Source of the DNA: Shinisaurus crocodilurus
Taxonomy: Eukaryota; Chordata; Lepidosauria; Squamata; Shinisauridae
Direction of reading: 5' to 3'
NCBI GenBank assembly: GCA_021292165.1
Contig: CM037878.1
Span: forward strand, 235,567,546 to 235,631,545
DNA: 64,000 nt
The notes under the pieces were generated by a model. The model worked only from the letters and a program-made list of their open reading frames with translations. It did not search any database and was not told the origin of the DNA. Positions 55,926-64,000 of the stretch are shown here, piece by piece. A program made the translations under genes and the position numbers. The number at the start of each line of letters is the position of its first letter. The stretch's first letter is position 1.

Positions 55926-58900
55926 CCTCAATCTGTCAGGGAGTGCACATGTGGCTTGCCACATGGTGACCACTGCCATGGGAAAACATTGAAAGCACCC
56001 TTTCAGTACAGTAGCAGCCAGTCATCCTGTGTTCCAGCCTAAGCAATGAAGTTCAACAATAGCTAGTAATTGGAGGTGGATGTATGGAAGGATGCATATG
56101 TCCAACAATGTTTCACAGCTTCAGATCTGGGAAGCCCAGTTCTGTGTCTTTTGGCTTAGTAACAGACATTGCATCAACATTCTGTATAGCAGAGCTGTTG
56201 CAAAATCTCTTTGTTATGTAACCAGGCTCTAAATTAAAATGTATGTACAATTGGTGAACGTTTTGTTTCCAACCCTCCGTGTCCAACTGACTATCAACAG
56301 CACATATATTTTAAATGGGTTGCATGCTTTATTATGCCTATTATAACCATGATTGCTTGCTTTCTAATGTTAGCTTGTTAGCTCAACTTATTTATTTACC
56401 ATCTTTCAATGCATGTATTTCCAGGGTGGTTATCAAAGTGAAACAAACAAAACAAAAACTATCAATGAGAGCAGATCCAGTTTGCGGGGGGGGGGGATCC
56501 TTGGGTGAGATGCGCTCAGTGCCTCTAATTGACTGCTTATTGCTTATTGACTCTTTCTGTGCGGTTCCTTCTCCCTGCTCATGTCACTCCTCATATGTTT
56601 GGAGAGGGGAGGTGAATAGGCAGCAACAGCAAGGAGCAGGGGCTTTGGCAGACAATGAACATATAAATCCTCAAATTAAAATGACTAAGCTGCAATCCTA
56701 AGCATAATTATTATGTCAACTGCATGCCACTCTTGATAGGTAGAAAGCTGGTGTACTTATAAAATGTATAAAGTACTGTTGAAATCAACGGGGCTAACTT
56801 CTGAGTAAACACATGTGGCCGAAGAGCACCATTGCACCTGCATTTTGTCCCTCCACTCCCACTGTCACTTTGGCTCACATGTCTAAGTTTGTCTGGAAAT
56901 ATTAGCTGGCAAGGGCTAACAAATTAAGACCGGAGACATTTTGCAGGACCCTTTACTGAAATGAAAAAAGAGAATGTCTCAACAAGTTTTTGGACAAATC
57001 ATAAATAAGGAAGAAAAATGTATGACTTCCTATTTCTCTGTCTCTCTTGCCAGTTTTCCACTACTACTCCCTCTCTTGTTAGCTTCCACTTCTCCTCCCT
57101 GTTCTTTTGGCCCAAATCCTAAGGCAACATTCTCCAGCCGCACTCTTCATTCCTCCTTCACCTCTCCCTTCTCTGCAACAGCTTTCTATAGTTAACCCAA
57201 ATATAGCTTTTTGTTTTACTTTCTTGATAAAAGGTCATTTTCTGGAAAAGCTCAGATTTCATCACAGATGCTCCCTCTGAAGTACTTTGCAAGGGCACTC
57301 TAACCATAGACTAAAGTTCCTAAAGTTACACATACAGTGCTCCTGTTCATTTTGAGAAACATACTAGTTTCTGAGCCAGCTCCACCAGATCAACAGCAGC
57401 CTGTACTTTGGCAGAATACAACCTGTGCCAGAGAAAGGACAGTTCCCCGTGGCAAGGAAGCTAAATTTATCCAGACATTCATGTTCCAGAACACAACCAA
57501 GTAAGTTTCAGGCAAGTATAAGGATCAATGTCCTGAACAAGCATGGCAACATATGGTTAGAATCAAGGAGATTACTCATATAACACATAGTGTTTTATTC
57601 ATAAGGAACTCTCCTTACATTGACATGGGAACGTACCCTGTGTCCATATTAGAACTCCATCATAGCAGGCAATAGGAGCACTTCATATAAGAATAACTAG
57701 CTAACAAAAGTCCACAAGATAAATAACCCACATGCAATCCTGGATTGTGAAGTTTTGTTTGTTTTTTAAATCAAGAGTATAAACCTAAGTAATTAAAGTA
57801 ATAGCCAAATTCCTTAAGTTATATTACCTATGTAAATTTCATCCAAGTGTAACTGGATGGGTGAAATCAAAATTTCTCTTTCTGTATTATAAAGCAACTT
57901 CAGCTGAGGGCCTAATATTTAGAAAGCATTAATGTGACCAACTCAAGTAAAATGAAGACTAAAACATGTCTAACCTGCCTACTGGAGAGAATGAAATATT
58001 TCTCAGCTTCATAGCCTCTACCTTTATGAGAATCTTAAAGACCTGTTCACAGTATAAAGCTATAATTCTCCTTCTTCTAATATCCTTAATATGCACCAGA
58101 AACAGCACAGCAAGGTTAAGAGAGTCTGACAAGTATTAAGTGAGATTATCTTCTACATACAAAGCAGTAGAACTAGATACCAACTGTAGTATCTCACAAA
58201 ATATGAATGAAACTTGAAACTGTCAGAGCCTTCTTTTTCTGAAAGACACAGAGAACTGAGCCTCTTTCATTCTTACTGATAATAGTCAAACAGGATTTTT
58301 TCTGTGTGGGACAAAAAAAGGCAAAGGATACTTATTCTGGAAATTTTTTAAATGGAAAATTGTTGTTAGAGAGAATGTGGTACATGTAATGAGGTGCAAG
58401 AGTCATGGAATTTTATGTTAATAAGCTGGGCTTGTAGAAGATGGAAGCCCACTGGGAATCCGGGCACATTGAAAGAACATTTCAAGGAAAGACATTTCTG
58501 CTACAGATGACCTGCCTTGTCACCCTAATCATCATATCTTTGATTTATGTGCCTAATGGCCTTCTTAACCCAGCATCTGGTTTGAATGAATATTGTGAGA
58601 TTTCAGTTAATTAGTAAGAAGTACGATCTAGGGTCAATCTTTTCAAAGGAACTCCCTTTGAAAGTTATCTTTTTGGTTTCTGGGTAGTGACCAAGGCATC
58701 CCCCCCCCCTCCAGCACCAAGAAAAATGTCACTATAGTCTGCACTTGAATAAACAAATTACTGGGGGGGGGGGAGCTAACTTGGTGGCTAATGCACCACA
58801 CAGTAGAATATAGACCAGTAACAGGATGAATAAAAATGCCCAACTTGGGCAACTGTCTGCTGAAAAGAAAAAGAAAAAAGGTTATGCCATTAGCTGATCA

Positions 58901-59384
58901 CAGATTTATTTAAAACTTTTTATATCTAAAGGTGTATATCCTTATTGTGTTTTACAAGATGAGGATGATAACAACTTCCTTATGATGAAAGCCAATTTCT
59001 TCCTTAAAAGGAACACTATGGCATGAATCTCCATGTTGGACAGAGTATACTATAATCGAACCAGTTTTTCTTCTGGACCATGAATTTATCTTGAGCTATA
59101 TCCAAAGCTCCTCCTGACTGCCAGCATGCTCAAATTCCCACAATAGTGCAACATGCAATCTATTTCTAATTGCTGCCAGTCCCCATCTTGTCTGTTTTCC
59201 ATTTCTTGGTCTGACCTTTTTCAATGAGCTCATCATCACAGCTACCAGAAAAACATACATACCAAAAGATGCTAAATTACAGTGAGAATTGCCTATTAAT
59301 GAACTCCCTGAATATTGTTTTCTTGCTTCATAAAATGCTGGTTTATTCAGACTGACAGTATGTCCTTCAGATTAGGTCATCTGC
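55926..59384. other. No recognised gene; G and C tracts; MITE trace
   Basis: G11 at 56486-56496, C10 at 58700-58709 and G11 at 58763-58773. About 56690-56830 is a CAATCCTAT-type MITE (CTGCAATCCTAAGCAT, AACTTCTGAGTAAACA). The remainder is unrecognised. Confidence 0.45.
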
Positions 59385-59505
59385 TAGTGATGTGCAAAAG
59401 CTAGAGGAAGAATTCCATTGCCTATCTGAATTCCAGCAAGTTCTGTTCATTCTATCATTTTCTCAAATATCAATTCCTCACTTCAGTTTAAGATCTCAAT
59501 TCAAT
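59385..59505 (+). repeat. AT-rich dispersed repeat fragment
   Basis: TAGTGATGTGCAAAAG start and repeated TCAATT blocks resemble the other GGGATG-type segments. Confidence 0.35.
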
Positions 59506-59555
59506 TTGTCCACACATTGCTTTTGCAGATCTATGTGTCATGGGGTTATTTTAGT

Positions 59556-59687
59556 CATTTCTTACATTTATATCCCCCCATTTTATCCTCACAACAGGTC
59601 TGTAAGGTAGGTTAGGCTGAAAGACAGCGACAGGCTCAAGGTTATCCAGTTAACTTCATGACTAAGTGGGGATTTGGAACTTGGGGC
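59556..59687 (-). mobile_element. tRNA-derived SINE, truncated by a hAT-like end
   Basis: Minus-strand core (AACAGGTCTGTAAGGTAGGT, GACAGGCTCAAGGTTATCCA) stops where CAGGGCCGGTGC begins. The expected SINE head is not found on the far side. Confidence 0.7.
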
Positions 59688-59760
59688 CAGGGCCGGTGCT
59701 ACCACTAGGCCAACTAGGCAGCTGCCTAGGGCGCAGGGCTAAAGGGGGCGCCAGTCAGAA
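59688..59760 (+). mobile_element. Left end of a hAT-like MITE family
   Basis: CAGGGCCGGTGCTACCACTA and the next 40 bases match the left end of the 166-bp MITE at 20571 almost exactly. No right end or 8-bp duplication was found downstream. Confidence 0.75.
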
Positions 59761-60140
59761 GTGCCACGCTGCGAGGGCTGGAGTCCACCAGAGCGCTGGG
59801 CCGACCCCGGGTAGGGCCCAGGCGCTTGGCAGGCGGCAGGGAACCCTTCCCCCGCGGGGATGCGCGGAGGGCTGCCCCGTCACGGCCCGGAGCTGCAGGT
59901 GCCCCGCTCCTTGGCTCCAGGTGTGCCGAAGATGGAGCTCTGCAAAGGGCCGGGTCGGGCATCCGCCGCCTCTTCCGCTTCGGCTTGGTGGGAGTTGGGG
60001 AGCGTCGCCATCGCCTTCCCTGTGCCAAAGGCCCCGAAGAGCGGGGAGCGCCTGCAGGCGGGCTGGAGCTCCTCGGGGTCTTTCACGCGCGAGAAACGCA
60101 GGATTGGGGCGGGCAGAGCAAGAATGCTGGACTAACGATT
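59745..60140. other. CpG-rich island of unknown origin
   Basis: About 400 bp with dense CG dinucleotides, in sharp contrast to the surrounding DNA. Frames are open on both strands (for example 59666-60160 plus, 164 codons; 59726-60028 minus, 100 codons), as expected from high GC. The minus-strand frame starting MATLPNSHQAEAEEAADARP sits in a good initiation context. I recognise no protein. It may be sequence captured by the hAT-like element, a CpG-island promoter or first exon, or a GC-rich repeat. Confidence 0.4.
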
Positions 60141-60309
60141 CGCCAAAAAATACCTGCTAGAAGTGGAAGCCAAAGGTCTTAACCTGGCGTTTAAACATAT
60201 ACAGTGAAGACGCCAGATGGATCTCCATGGAGAAGGGCATCCCCAGTTCCACAGACAGGAGATCACTACGGAGAAAGTTCTTTCCCTGGTAACACATCAC
60301 CCATCACAA

Positions 60310-60573
60310 CATTGTGATGGAACATTATGGAACTCCCTCCCTAGTGACCTTCGCCATGCCCCCTCCGTGATGAGCTTCCGCCGTGCATTAAAAACATGGC
60401 TGTTCAGGCGGGAATATGGGGTGGGTTAGGATTTTAAAAGAATTTTTTAATATACTGTTTTAATTATCGTATTGTTTTACTGTATTATTTCAATTGCACA
60501 TCGCCCAGGGTGGCCGGGTGGCCGGCCAGATGGGCGATTAATACATATAAGAAATAAAATAAATAAATAAATT
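60310..60573 (+). mobile_element. Young L2 LINE 3' end
   Basis: Nearly identical to 49286-49537. It encodes GTLWNSLPSDLRHAPSVMSF and then RRALKTWLFRREYGVG, followed by the same stem-loop UTR and a TAAATAAATAAAT tail. 5'-truncated inside the FSVAAP block. Confidence 0.88.
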
Positions 60574-60690
60574 GTGGGTGGTGGCAGCCAGAGGTGAGCC
60601 TCCAAAGATGATCTTAGCAATCAGGCAGGAACATAACCCTGACCATCTGTGTACTTGGTGGGAATGGTGGGATCATGCTTGAGACTTCAC

Positions 60691-60917
60691 ACTTAGGTTA
60701 GAGTGTTGGACTGGGACTCAGGAGATCTGGGTTCTAGTTCCCGCTCGGCCACGAAACTCACTGGGTGACTTTGGGCCAGTCACTGACTCTCAGCCTAACC
60801 TACCTCATAGGGTTGTTGTGAGGACAGAGTGGAGAGGAGGAGGAGGATTGTGTAAGCCGCCTTGGGTTCCTTGCAGGAAAAAAGGTGGGGTAAATATAAT
60901 AAATAAATAAATAAAAT
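60691..60917 (+). mobile_element. tRNA-derived CORE-like SINE
   Basis: Plus-strand copy: TTAGAGTGTTGGACTGGGAC, box B-like GGGTTCTAGTTCC, core GACTTTGGGCCAGTCACTGA and the L2-like end GCCGCCTTGGGTTCCTTG. The first 20 bases of the head are diverged. Confidence 0.87.
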
Positions 60918-61194
60918 AGGTTCCAGACTCAGAGTACCTCCAAGATGCACCATGAGGTCAGGAATGGACCCCTATCCTCAGCTCAGGAGGAGGGCAGGAG
61001 CTCATTTGTCTTACAGTTCAGAGACTTTCCATGTATTTCTGAAACACTGTGCAAAGTTAGAGATGAACTTCTGATCTTCTCACCAGTTCCAAGATGGGAA
61101 TAAGTGTGGGAGCCCATCACTCTTACCAGAGTCGGGAGAGAAACTGGGTTCCAAGACAAGGAATTCAAGACTCTGGGCATAATTACAGTGAAAA

Positions 61195-61765
61195 CCTTAT
61201 CCTGTACATCTGATAGTAATGGGCCTTGAAGGTAATGACAAGATACTTTGAATTGGCTCCACAGGCAGATGATTTATTTTGCCCCTCCCCTTGTTTGGGC
61301 CCCCAAGAATGAGAAAAAAGTAGACTGAAATGATTAGAACAGCTGTATTCCGAACACTCTTCATAGGCAGCTCTGCATAGAGCACATTGCATTGATCTAT
61401 GGCACATGTTACCCTGGCCAGGTTCTCCTCCTCCAGGAATGAGCACAATTGGCTTACCAGCCTAAGCTGTGTAAAAGCAACTCTGCCTGCAACTGCCACC
61501 TAGATCTCCAGGAGCAATGCCAGATCTAGCAGTACTGTAATCCTGATTTCTCAATGAACATGCAATTCCATCCCAAACAGACCGTCCCTATCACAGCAGA
61601 ATCAGTTCTACTAACTAAGAGCACTTTTGCTTTGTCTTGGTTAAGTCTCTCAATTTCTTTGCCCACATCTAGTCCATAACTGATCTGAGACACAGGTTCA
61701 GAATCTCCATGACTTCCCTGAAACATGTTGAAAGGGCAGATAGAGCTGGGTATCATCAGTAGAGC
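61195..61765 (-). mobile_element. L2 LINE fragment, minus strand
   Basis: On the minus strand one reads DVGKEIERLNQDKAKVLLVS, then AFTQLRLVSQLCSFLEEENL, ARVTCAIDQCNVLYAELPMK and SVRN. This is the L2 ORF2 segment after the YADD box. A decayed copy. Confidence 0.85.
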
Positions 61766-61767
61766 TC

Positions 61768-61937
61768 ACTACATAGGGAGATGGTGGGCTCTCTGTCGCT
61801 GGAGATATTCAAGCAGAGACTGGACACCATCTGTCAGGAATGCTTTAAACTGGATTCCTTTCCTGGACTGAGCAGAGGGCTGGACTCAACAGCTTACATG
61901 GGTCCTTACAACTCTAATCTTTGATTCTATGAGGGCA
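61768..61937 (+). mobile_element. CR1 LINE 3' end
   Basis: GGGAGATGGTGGGCTCTCTG, GGAGATATTCAAGCAGAG and a GAGCAGAGGGCTGGACTCAA to TTTGATTCTATGAGG tail: the CR1 3' UTR, 5'-truncated. Confidence 0.85.
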
Positions 61938-62392
61938 AGATGCTCAAAGTCCCATGATATTCCTGTAATCCAGCTACTGACAGGACTGCATCACAGATAC
62001 CAAGAAATGTGCCAGCTGCAACCAGTGCAGTAGTGTCCAGTCTTGCAAATGCTTATTTTGCTCTAGATTGCAAAGCATCATTGGGTTTATAGTTTTAATA
62101 TTGCATTGATACTTCTGCATTGTCTTACTTGCGTATTTTACTTTGGATTGCACAGAGTACCATGGAATATAGTGGCATTATAGGAGACATTGTTATGATA
62201 TCAGAGGAATGCAAGTATTTAATGTGAAAATGTTAATGTATTTTGATAATTCATTATGCTAATTAATGATGGCAACAATAGCCTGATGTACTATGACCAT
62301 GCAGCTGCTCTTTCAAAAACACAGCAGATTAGCTGTTGTCCACCAAACTTTTGGGTGCAGAATTAAAAAGTGCCTCTCTTGGAGGAATGCAA
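61938..62392. other. No recognised feature
   Basis: AT-rich DNA. Confidence 0.45.
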
Positions 62393-62647
62393 GAGCCAGT
62401 GTGGCGTAGGGGTTAGAGTGTTGGACTGGGACTCGGGAGATCCGGGTTCTAGTCCCCGCTCGCCCATGAGACTCACTGGGTGACTTTGGGCCAGTCACTG
62501 CCTCTCAGCCTAACCTACCTCACAGGGTTGTTGTGAGGATAAAATGGAGAGGAGGAGGAGGATTATGTAAGCCACCTTGAGTTCCTTGTAGGAAAAAAGG
62601 CGGGGTATAAATGTAATAAATAAAATAAAGTAATAAATAAATAAAAA
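62393..62647 (+). mobile_element. tRNA-derived CORE-like SINE, full length
   Basis: Starts GAGCCAGTGTGGCGTAGGGG, box B GGGTTCTAGTCC, core GACTTTGGGCCAGTCACTGC, and ends GGCGGGGTATAAATGTAATA with an A-rich tail. Flanking GTGCCTCTCTTGGAGGAATG and, after the tail, GTGCCTTGTCTTGGGGAATG look like a diverged target duplication of about 22 bp. Confidence 0.9.
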
Positions 62648-62708
62648 AGTGCATTGAAGGTGCCTTGTCTTGGGGAATGCAGACCACACAGAAGAAAACA
62701 CTATCTAT

Positions 62709-62713
62709 CCATC
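62709..62713. repeat. Target-site duplication of the solo LTR, left
   Basis: CCATC, identical to 63363-63367. Confidence 0.8.
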
Positions 62714-63362
62714 TGTCAAGGTTCCGCTACTGCAGGGACCCCTTGATCTGCCTTTGGGAGATCTCTGCCTCTTCCCAAAGCCTCTCCCTCTCTAGGTTAT
62801 CAAGTCCTTTGCCTGCTTCCAGTAACGTGGGTGTAGGCTGTAGACGTGGTGAATAAGTCACTCCAAACTCCAGGGTAAACAACAACACTTTACTATTAAT
62901 ATTAGGGTTTTTACTTAATAGAGTGGTTATAATCCAAAAGCAAGTATGATAAAATAAAACAAACAAACAAACAATCCAACGTTCTCTAGTATAACTTCAG
63001 ACTACCTATCTGCTATGCAGCCAGTTTCTCTTTCTCTCTCTCTGCTTCTCTCTGCTGTTTCTCTGCTGCTGCTTCCAGCTCTCTCTCAGCACACACTGAC
63101 TGCTAGCTGACCACACCCCACATATATAGCCTTCCCAGGAATGGGAGGTTATAATCATGTGACCTTGAATAGGAGATCTAGTTCTTAACTTCTATTGGGT
63201 AAACTTAAACTCTCAAACTCCCCCTCCCATCCAAGTGTTTGGGCCTTCAGGCTTCACTACTCGAGGGAAGTGTTTGGGCCTTCAGGCTTCACTACTCGAG
63301 GGAAGTGTTTGGGCCTTCAGGCTTCAACAAACTCAAGCCTGAGTAGGCCTCAATCCCTCACA
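62714..63362 (-). mobile_element. Solo LTR of a retrovirus-like or Gypsy element
   Basis: A 649-bp unit that on the minus strand begins TGTGAGGGATTG and ends GGAACCTTGACA, the standard TG...CA ends. It is flanked by the perfect 5-bp duplication CCATC. A TATA box (TATATA, about 63121-63128) lies in the expected U3 position, and three copies of a 35-bp unit (63233-63327) sit upstream of it. No internal coding region is present, so it is a solo LTR left by recombination. The superfamily (Gypsy versus endogenous retrovirus) cannot be decided from the LTR alone. Confidence 0.85.
63233..63327. repeat. 35-bp tandem repeat in the LTR U3, 2.7 copies
   Basis: Units at 63233-63267, 63268-63302 and a partial one at 63303-63326 are identical (beginning AAGTGTTTGGGCCTTCAGGC). 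Tandem repeats in U3 often act as enhancers; that role is inferred. Confidence 0.92.
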
Positions 63363-63367
63363 CCATC
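63363..63367. repeat. Target-site duplication of the solo LTR, right
   Basis: CCATC, identical to 62709-62713. Confidence 0.8.
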
Positions 63368-63394
63368 ATCTATCCATTTATTCACTTTATAGAT

Positions 63395-63560
63395 TTCATA
63401 GATCATAGAGTTGGAAGGAGCCTACAAGACTATCGAGTCCAACCCCCTGCTCAATGCAGGAAACTAGAGGAGGGGTCTCCCATCCAAGTAATAACCAGGC
63501 TTGACCCTGCTTAGCTTTCCATGCTCAGACAAGCTAAGCCAGCGTGAGCCACAGGCCTGT
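63395..63560 (-). mobile_element. 5S rRNA-derived SINE with CR1 tail, near full length
   Basis: Minus strand: ACAGGCCTGTGGCTCACGC head, CATGGAAAGCTAAGCAGGGT (box A region), TTGGATGGGAGACC (box C), linker CTCCTCTAGTTTCCTGC, then the CR1 end. Shares its 5' end position and linker with the copy at 44257. Confidence 0.87.
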
Positions 63561-63562
63561 GT

Positions 63563-63695
63563 CAATCACCCTATAGCTGTAATCACCCTATAGCTGTAGG
63601 GTGATTACACCCTATAGCTGTAGCTCTCAGGAGGACATATATAGGAGGATACCCTATAGCTATAGCTCTCAGGAGGACATATATACAAATATTAG
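63563..63695. repeat. Cluster of short tandem and inverted repeats
   Basis: AATCACCCTATAGCTGT occurs twice in tandem (63564-63580 and 63581-63597). 63581-63606 is a near-perfect palindrome. A unit of about 41 bp (CCCTATAGCTGTAGCTCTCA plus GGAGGACATATATA) is repeated at about 63611 and 63652. It lies directly upstream of the SINE head. Confidence 0.85.
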
Positions 63696-63714
63696 AAGAG
63701 TTTTAAAAAGTTTT

Positions 63715-64000
63715 TAAGGACGTAATCCTATCAACTGCACCCTTGCTACTCAGAAGCCCCTGAACTCGGGGGCTTCTGAGATTCCTTTGCCCTTCGAGGC
63801 TGAAGCTGGCAGGGCAGAAAGAGTGTGACAGAGGTGATCTTTGCCTCCCCACACTCTGTTCTTTGCTTTTTCACTAGCAGGGCTTTTCAGCCCATCTAGC
63901 GAGGACGCTTCAGCGGGGTAGGGAAGGAGGCTGGAGGAGGCTCAGAATAAATCATATCATGGTCTCGCCATACTTCTTCCCTCCCCACCCACCGGCATGC
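63715..64000. repeat. Foldback-type repeat start with hairpin, cut by window end
   Basis: GTAATCCTATCAACTGCACC recalls the repeat at 14080. TCAGAAGCCCC (63750-63760) pairs perfectly with GGGGCTTCTGA (63769-63779). The rest is GC-richer and unrecognised. Confidence 0.4.

Noticed and set aside
59666..60160. 164-codon frame over the CpG-rich island as a host gene
   Set aside because: High GC keeps several frames open on both strands; no domain, splice site or start context singles out this one.
62393..62470. Possible tRNA gene
   Set aside because: The tRNA-like boxes are the head of a dispersed SINE with a core and an L2-like tail; no full cloverleaf is preserved.
63233..63327. CRISPR-like direct repeats
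   Set aside because: The 35-bp units are contiguous without spacers and lie inside an LTR of a vertebrate genome.
63455..63560. Possible 5S rRNA gene
   Set aside because: Only a diverged head of about 90 nt is present and it is fused to a CR1 tail; it occurs in several copies as a SINE.

Overview
The window looks like repeat-rich, non-coding nuclear DNA from a squamate reptile, most likely a lizard. The evidence is the repeat mix: CR1 with tandem ATTCTATG-type tails, many L2 3' ends, a tRNA-derived SINE sharing the L2 tail, short hAT-like MITEs with 8-bp target duplications, an L1 fragment, and one intact APE-RT retrotransposon of the Vingi/Ingi-like type. I recognise no host protein-coding exon with confidence, so the window is probably intergenic or intronic.

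Layout. 1-829 is an internally deleted CR1. 2.2-9.7 kb is AT-rich with old repeats, a 40-bp palindrome (3570-3609), a 98-bp hAT-like MITE (5671-5768) and an inverted pair of 89-bp units (6856-7036). 9955-13945 is the most notable feature: a full-length non-LTR retrotransposon between perfect 11-bp duplications, with an uninterrupted 1061-codon ORF encoding endonuclease, reverse transcriptase and a C2H2 finger. 14-31 kb holds decayed L2 copies, SINEs, MITEs and microsatellites. 31.8-32.6 kb may be an LTR, and it carries a clean 146-bp MITE. 34.6-46.4 kb is a nest of L2, CR1, SINE and foldback elements. 49-52 kb holds a young L2 inside a MITE. 53.56-55.1 kb is an L1 with a classic 5' inversion. 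59.7-60.1 kb is a CpG-rich island next to a hAT-like end. 62714-63362 is a complete solo LTR with 5-bp duplications.

How the elements relate. The autonomous families are CR1, L2, L1 and the Vingi-like element. Two SINE families appear to parasitise two of them: a tRNA-derived SINE ends like L2, and a 5S rRNA-derived SINE (four copies) ends like CR1. Several nested insertions give relative ages: SINE in CR1, L2 in L2, L2 in MITE, and the Vingi-like element in an older repeat. Boundaries of old repeats are approximate, and family names rest on recognition by eye, not on a database search.
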